Positions 6,430 to 8,173 of a stretch of 8,173 nucleotides of DNA are shown piece by piece. Both the position numbers and the translations under genes were made by a program. Origin of the DNA: Pseudomonadota bacterium (GTDB lineage: Bacteria; Pseudomonadota; Gammaproteobacteria; Burkholderiales; Gallionellaceae); the NCBI GenBank assembly GCA_021822115.1, contig JAJZSA010000090.1:1-8173 (forward strand). The letters run 5' to 3'. Numbering within the stretch: position 1 is the stretch's first letter; each line of letters opens with the position of its first letter. The notes under the pieces were generated by a model. It saw only the letters and a list, made by a program, of their open reading frames with translations. It did not search any database and was not told the origin of the DNA.

Positions 6430-6576
6430 GGGAGTGTCAGAAATTCTGTGTGTGAGGCGGGTTGAGACGTTCCCACATCAGGTTCGCCTGGATTCATTTT
6501 ACCGGACTGTCCGAACAAAGCGATCATCGTACAGAATCGCGAACTGATTCATCGCCTCCTTCCAGTCCCTGGCCGC
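6430..6576 (-). mobile_element. Decayed end of an IS256-family insertion sequence
   Basis: The left part (about 6430-6456) begins GGGAGTGTCAGAAATTCTGT, the style of IS256-family termini. Inward from it lies the 3' end of a transposase gene on the minus strand (6499-6576). Only about 150 bp remain; homology stops at a TAG at 6577-6579. No other part of the element is seen in the window. The intergenic stretch 6390-6633 contains this remnant and otherwise no gene I can support. Confidence 0.65.
6499..6576 (-). pseudogene. C-terminal remnant of an IS256 (Mutator-type) transposase
   Basis: The last 25 codons and stop of a Mutator-type transposase survive. The minus-strand translation is AARDWKEAMNQFAILYDDRF followed by VRTVR and a TAA stop (6501-6499). 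The W-K-x-A-x-N-Q-F-A-I-x-Y motif is diagnostic of the IS256-family C-terminus. The DDE catalytic domain is gone, so it cannot function; it marks an old insertion followed by deletion. Confidence 0.8.
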
Positions 6577-6633
6577 CTAAACAAAAGGTACCGGAGTGGA
6601 ATTGCTGTATTACTCAATTGAAAATGGATACGC

Positions 6634-6966
6634 TCAAACGAGCACTTCCAGCCCATGCTTCTCCACCACGCTCAACAGTCGCAAGGCCATCCCGCTCGGG
6701 CGCTTCTGGCCGGTTTCCCATTTCTGGACGGTGGATTCGCTGGTGTTCAGGTAACGCGCGAAAACGGGTTGGCTGACGTGGGCGTGTTCGCGGATGCGTT
6801 TGATGTCTTCGGCCTTGAACTCGGGTACGGCATCCAGGCAGAGGGCATCGTATTCGCGCAGCGTGGTTTTGGTGATGGCGCCTGCGCGGTGTAATCCGCT
6901 GGCGGCACTATGGATGGCAGCGAAGGCGTCGCTCTTGGGTTGGGTTTTTGCGGTTTTAGTCGTCAT
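6634..6966 (-). CDS. XRE-family antitoxin (HigA/NadS-like), second toxin-antitoxin operon
   Basis: The 110-residue product has a long N-terminal arm (1-50) and a C-terminal helix-turn-helix (about 52-102). The core is IKRIREHAHVSQPVFARYLN, then TSESTVQKWETGQKRPSGMA, typical of the NadS/HigA-like antitoxins found after RelE-type toxins. It should bind the toxin and repress the shared promoter through the inverted repeat at 7341-7359. The ATG at 6966 overlaps the toxin stop by 11 bases; GGAG lies 8 bases upstream within the toxin gene, so translation is coupled but independently primed. It shows little similarity by eye to the first antitoxin (5245-5559) outside the helix-turn-helix, so cross-neutralisation is unlikely. 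Confidence 0.87.
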   Translation of the reverse strand: MTTKTAKTQPKSDAFAAIHSAASGLHRAGAITKTTLREYDALCLDAVPEFKAEDIKRIREHAHVSQPVFARYLNTSESTVQKWETGQKRPSGMALRLLSVVEKHGLEVLV

Positions 6967-7333
6967 GGCATATCTCCAGTAATTCCTTGTCTTTCAACAG
7001 TGCGGCGATCTTGGCTTCGCCTACGCTCGCATAGTCTTTTGCCAGTTTCTTGAAGGCGGTCAATTCATTCGGCGTGATGTTCGCCCTGTCTTTCTTCGCG
7101 TAAAGGTAGGCATATATCCAGTGCTTGCCTGCCTTGGCCAGAATGATCGCGCGGTGCAGGTTGTCGTTCAGGCGTTTCTTGAACACCCCGCCGCCCAGAT
7201 CATCGGCCTGTCCTTGCATGACTTGCCGGATGGCCCGGCATAAATCGCTGTCGGCGATCTTCGTTTTGCGGGCTTCCTTGGCAAACCACGCCGTTTTGAA
7301 TGCGCGAACTGTGATTTGTGGCTTGTTGGTCAT
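6956..7333 (-). CDS. RelE/HigB-type toxin of the second toxin-antitoxin operon
   Basis: The 125-residue protein belongs to the RelE-like family often paired with NadS-type antitoxins. Recognisable segments are VRAFKTAWFAKEARKTKI (9-26), SDLCRAIRQVMQGQADDLGG (29-48), VFKKRLND (50-57), then RAIILAKAGKHWIYAYLYAK (61-80) and a basic, Leu-rich C-terminus. The K/R-rich middle with Tyr residues fits a ribonuclease-type toxin; activity is inferred. The ATG at 7333 is preferred over an in-frame GTG at 7348, because the GTG falls inside the operator. No Shine-Dalgarno lies before the ATG. The antitoxin gene overlaps its 3' end. Confidence 0.85.
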   Translation of the reverse strand: MTNKPQITVRAFKTAWFAKEARKTKIADSDLCRAIRQVMQGQADDLGGGVFKKRLNDNLHRAIILAKAGKHWIYAYLYAKKDRANITPNELTAFKKLAKDYASVGEAKIAALLKDKELLEICHDD

Positions 7334-7338
7334 GGCGC

Positions 7339-7367
7339 ATGGTAGCACTTGGTGCTACCGCGCTCAA
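7339..7367 (-). promoter_or_regulatory. Promoter of the second toxin-antitoxin operon
   Basis: On the minus strand, TTGAGC (7367-7362) is followed after 17 bases by TACCAT (7344-7339), which ends 5 bases before the toxin ATG. Transcription would begin at about the A of the ATG, giving a leaderless toxin message. The same TTGAGC hexamer occurs in the predicted HD-GYP promoter. Confidence 0.5.
7341..7359. promoter_or_regulatory. Operator-like inverted repeat of the second toxin-antitoxin operon
   Basis: GGTAGCAC (7341-7348) and GTGCTACC (7352-7359) are perfect 8-bp arms around TTG. The site overlaps the -10 and most of the spacer of the predicted promoter, so binding of the XRE antitoxin would block RNA polymerase. 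This is the strongest palindrome in the window. Confidence 0.6.
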
Positions 7368-7406
7368 CCGGGGAGAAGAGACTGGATTAGGGGTTTCGCA
7401 GGATAA

Positions 7407-7429
7407 CCTGCCACCCAGTGCGTGGCAGG
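7407..7429. terminator. Strong hairpin between the toxin-antitoxin operon and the synthetase remnant
   Basis: CCTGCCAC (7407-7414) and GTGGCAGG (7422-7429) form a perfect 8-bp stem with a 7-base loop. It lies 34 bases past the stop of the acyl-CoA synthetase remnant on the minus strand, where a terminator for that gene would be expected. Only a weak T-stretch follows on the minus strand (TTATCC), so it may be an inefficient terminator or an RNA-stabilising hairpin. Confidence 0.4.
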
Positions 7430-7450
7430 CTTGCTTGGTCGATTCAGCCG
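7429..7450 (+). repeat. Right copy of the imperfect 22-bp direct repeat flanking the toxin-antitoxin island
   Basis: Partner of 4774-4795, same orientation, 19 of 22 identical. It lies between the hairpin at 7407-7429 and the stop of the synthetase remnant, 96 bases from the second toxin gene. If real, the two copies bracket about 2.65 kb holding all the toxin-antitoxin genes and the insertion-sequence remnant. Confidence 0.35.
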
Positions 7451-7457
7451 ATCATCT
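7446..7457 (+). repeat. 12-bp direct repeat, copy 1
   Basis: AGCCGATCATCT is repeated exactly at 7824-7835. The two copies flank the synthetase fragment, the second lying inside the last codons of the TPR-protein gene. This may be a footprint of the recombination that removed most of the synthetase gene, or chance. Confidence 0.35.
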
Positions 7458-7462
7458 TCTTG

Positions 7463-7741
7463 CTACGCAGCGTCATCGATGATCTCGTTGATCACACCCG
7501 GATCATCGATGGTCGAAGGCACGTTATACGGCTTGCCGTTGACGATGCCGTTCAGCGTCTTGCGCAGTGTCTTGCCGGAGCGGGTCTTGGGCAGGCGTTT
7601 CAATATCACGGTGTCCTTGTAGCAGGCGATGGCGCCGATGTGTTCGCGGATGCGGGCGATGAGTTCTTTCTGCAACGCTTCTTCTTCCACGCTGACGCCG
7701 GACTTGAGCACCACCAGCCCCTTCAGCTCAAAGTGGTCAGC
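7463..7741 (-). pseudogene. prpE: C-terminal fragment of a propionyl/acetyl-CoA synthetase gene
   Basis: The minus-strand frame gives about 92 residues from the C-terminal domain of AMP-forming acyl-CoA synthetases. It contains GLVVLKSGVS, ELIARIREHIGAIACYKDTV, RLPKTRSGKTLRKTL with the catalytic (acetylatable) lysine in PKTRSGK, and VPSTIDDPGVINEIIDD, the TIDDP ending being typical of propionyl-CoA synthetase. The roughly 500-residue N-terminal adenylation domain is missing. Upstream of about 7741 the sequence no longer resembles the family, and the frame meets a TAG near 7779-7781. The fragment therefore cannot activate acids. ELKG directly followed by LVVL also looks like an internal shortening compared with relatives. 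It is a deletion relic, with the intact gene presumably lost or elsewhere. Confidence 0.82.
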
Positions 7742-7812
7742 TTCGAATGATTTTCTTGCCGCGATTGCAATGTGCCGCTAGCCGACTGCCCTAGTAAGTC
7801 TTGTAAAGAACC

Positions 7813-8173
7813 TTAATGTTGAGAGCCGATCATCTGATCGTTGTTTAGCCATGCCATCGCTTCGCGCTGGTCTGCGGTGTCGGTTCCTGCGGCGAATTTC
7901 GCGCAGGTTCCGCTCAGCAGTGCGTGCGCATCGGCGCTGCGGCCTTGCTGCAACCATAGCCGGGCCAGGCTGGTTGCGGCGCGCAGTTCCAGTGCGGGGG
8001 CTTGCTGGTCGCGGCTGAGTGTCAGGGCTTGTGCGAAGCGGTCGGCGGCGTAGGTGACATCCTGCGCATCCAGCATCAGGTGATATTCGCCTTGCAGCCT
8101 GAGTATCTCGCTCTCCCAGAAGCGGTTGTCCTTCTCGTGGCAGGAGGCCAGTGCCTGGTCCAGCGTGCGTATG
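7813..8173 (-). CDS. TPR-repeat protein, C-terminal part (cyclase/AAA-ATPase-type signalling protein), truncated by the window
   Basis: The minus-strand frame is open from the window edge to a stop at 7813-7815, about 119 residues. It reads as tetratricopeptide helices: ALASCHEKDNRFWESEILRL, then LQGEYHLMLD, RFAQALTLSRDQQAPALELR, AATSLARLWLQQGRSADAHALL and TDTADQREAMAWL. The ELRAATSLARLW and DTADQREA motifs are characteristic of the C-terminal end of large bacterial proteins that join a winged-helix or adenylate-cyclase domain, an AAA/ATPase domain and TPR repeats. The N-terminal domains lie outside the window, so the effector type is unknown. An internal ATG at 8076 is not the start. The last residues (NNDQMIGSQH) depart from the usual acidic/leucine-rich ending, so the 3' end may have been replaced. 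The stretch 7742-7812 between this gene and the synthetase remnant holds no gene. Confidence 0.75.
   Translation of the reverse strand, partial: IRTLDQALASCHEKDNRFWESEILRLQGEYHLMLDAQDVTYAADRFAQALTLSRDQQAPALELRAATSLARLWLQQGRSADAHALLSGTCAKFAAGTDTADQREAMAWLNNDQMIGSQH
7824..7835 (+). repeat. 12-bp direct repeat, copy 2
   Basis: Exact copy of 7446-7457 (AGCCGATCATCT). It encodes part of the odd terminal tail DQMIGSQH of the TPR protein on the minus strand, so that tail may derive from the rearrangement. Confidence 0.35.

Noticed and set aside
6333..6527. 64-codon minus-strand frame across the end of the Doc-like gene
   Set aside because: It overlaps the IS256 terminus and the conserved Doc-like coding region, and has no family resemblance.

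Overview
The window is a GC-rich stretch of bacterial chromosome, probably from a betaproteobacterium. Three things point there: the last genes of an 'alternate' N-type F1F0 ATPase, an HD-GYP protein with a DUF3391-type N-terminus, and an RlhA-type U32 hydroxylase. Gallionellaceae/Nitrosomonadales is my best guess, but that is inference from gene content and style, not from a marker gene.

Layout. (1) 1-1266, plus strand: the 3' end of the ATP synthase alpha gene, overlapping by 8 bases the complete gamma gene that closes the operon. (2) 1274-4720, minus strand: a c-di-GMP phosphodiesterase of the HD-GYP class, converging on atpG with a 7-base gap, preceded by rlhA, a U32-family 23S rRNA hydroxylation gene. 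The rlhA gene carries a 141-bp in-frame insert bounded by 16-bp inverted repeats. (3) About 4774-7450: an accessory island of stability/defence genes. It holds a toxin-first HigBA-like pair (plus), an AT-richer Doc/Fic-like toxin with a long C-terminal extension and no visible Phd partner (plus), the decayed end of an IS256-family insertion sequence (minus), and a second toxin-first RelE/XRE pair (minus). Imperfect direct repeats of about 22 bp lie at the two ends of this block. (4) 7463-8173, minus strand: a 3' fragment of a propionyl/acetyl-CoA synthetase gene, then the C-terminal end of a TPR-repeat signalling protein that runs off the window.

Regulation. Both two-gene toxin-antitoxin operons have a perfect inverted repeat placed in the -35/-10 spacer of a predicted sigma70-type promoter whose -10 lies only 5-7 bases before the toxin ATG. 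This suggests autorepression by the XRE antitoxin and possibly leaderless toxin mRNAs. The rlhA gene also has a consensus TATAAT 8 bases before its ATG.

The core genes (ATPase, HD-GYP, RlhA) look intact. The right half looks like a site of repeated insertion and deletion. The most unusual object is the translated inverted-repeat element inside rlhA; the most unusual protein is the extended Doc-like toxin. No tRNA, rRNA, CRISPR array or replication origin was seen.
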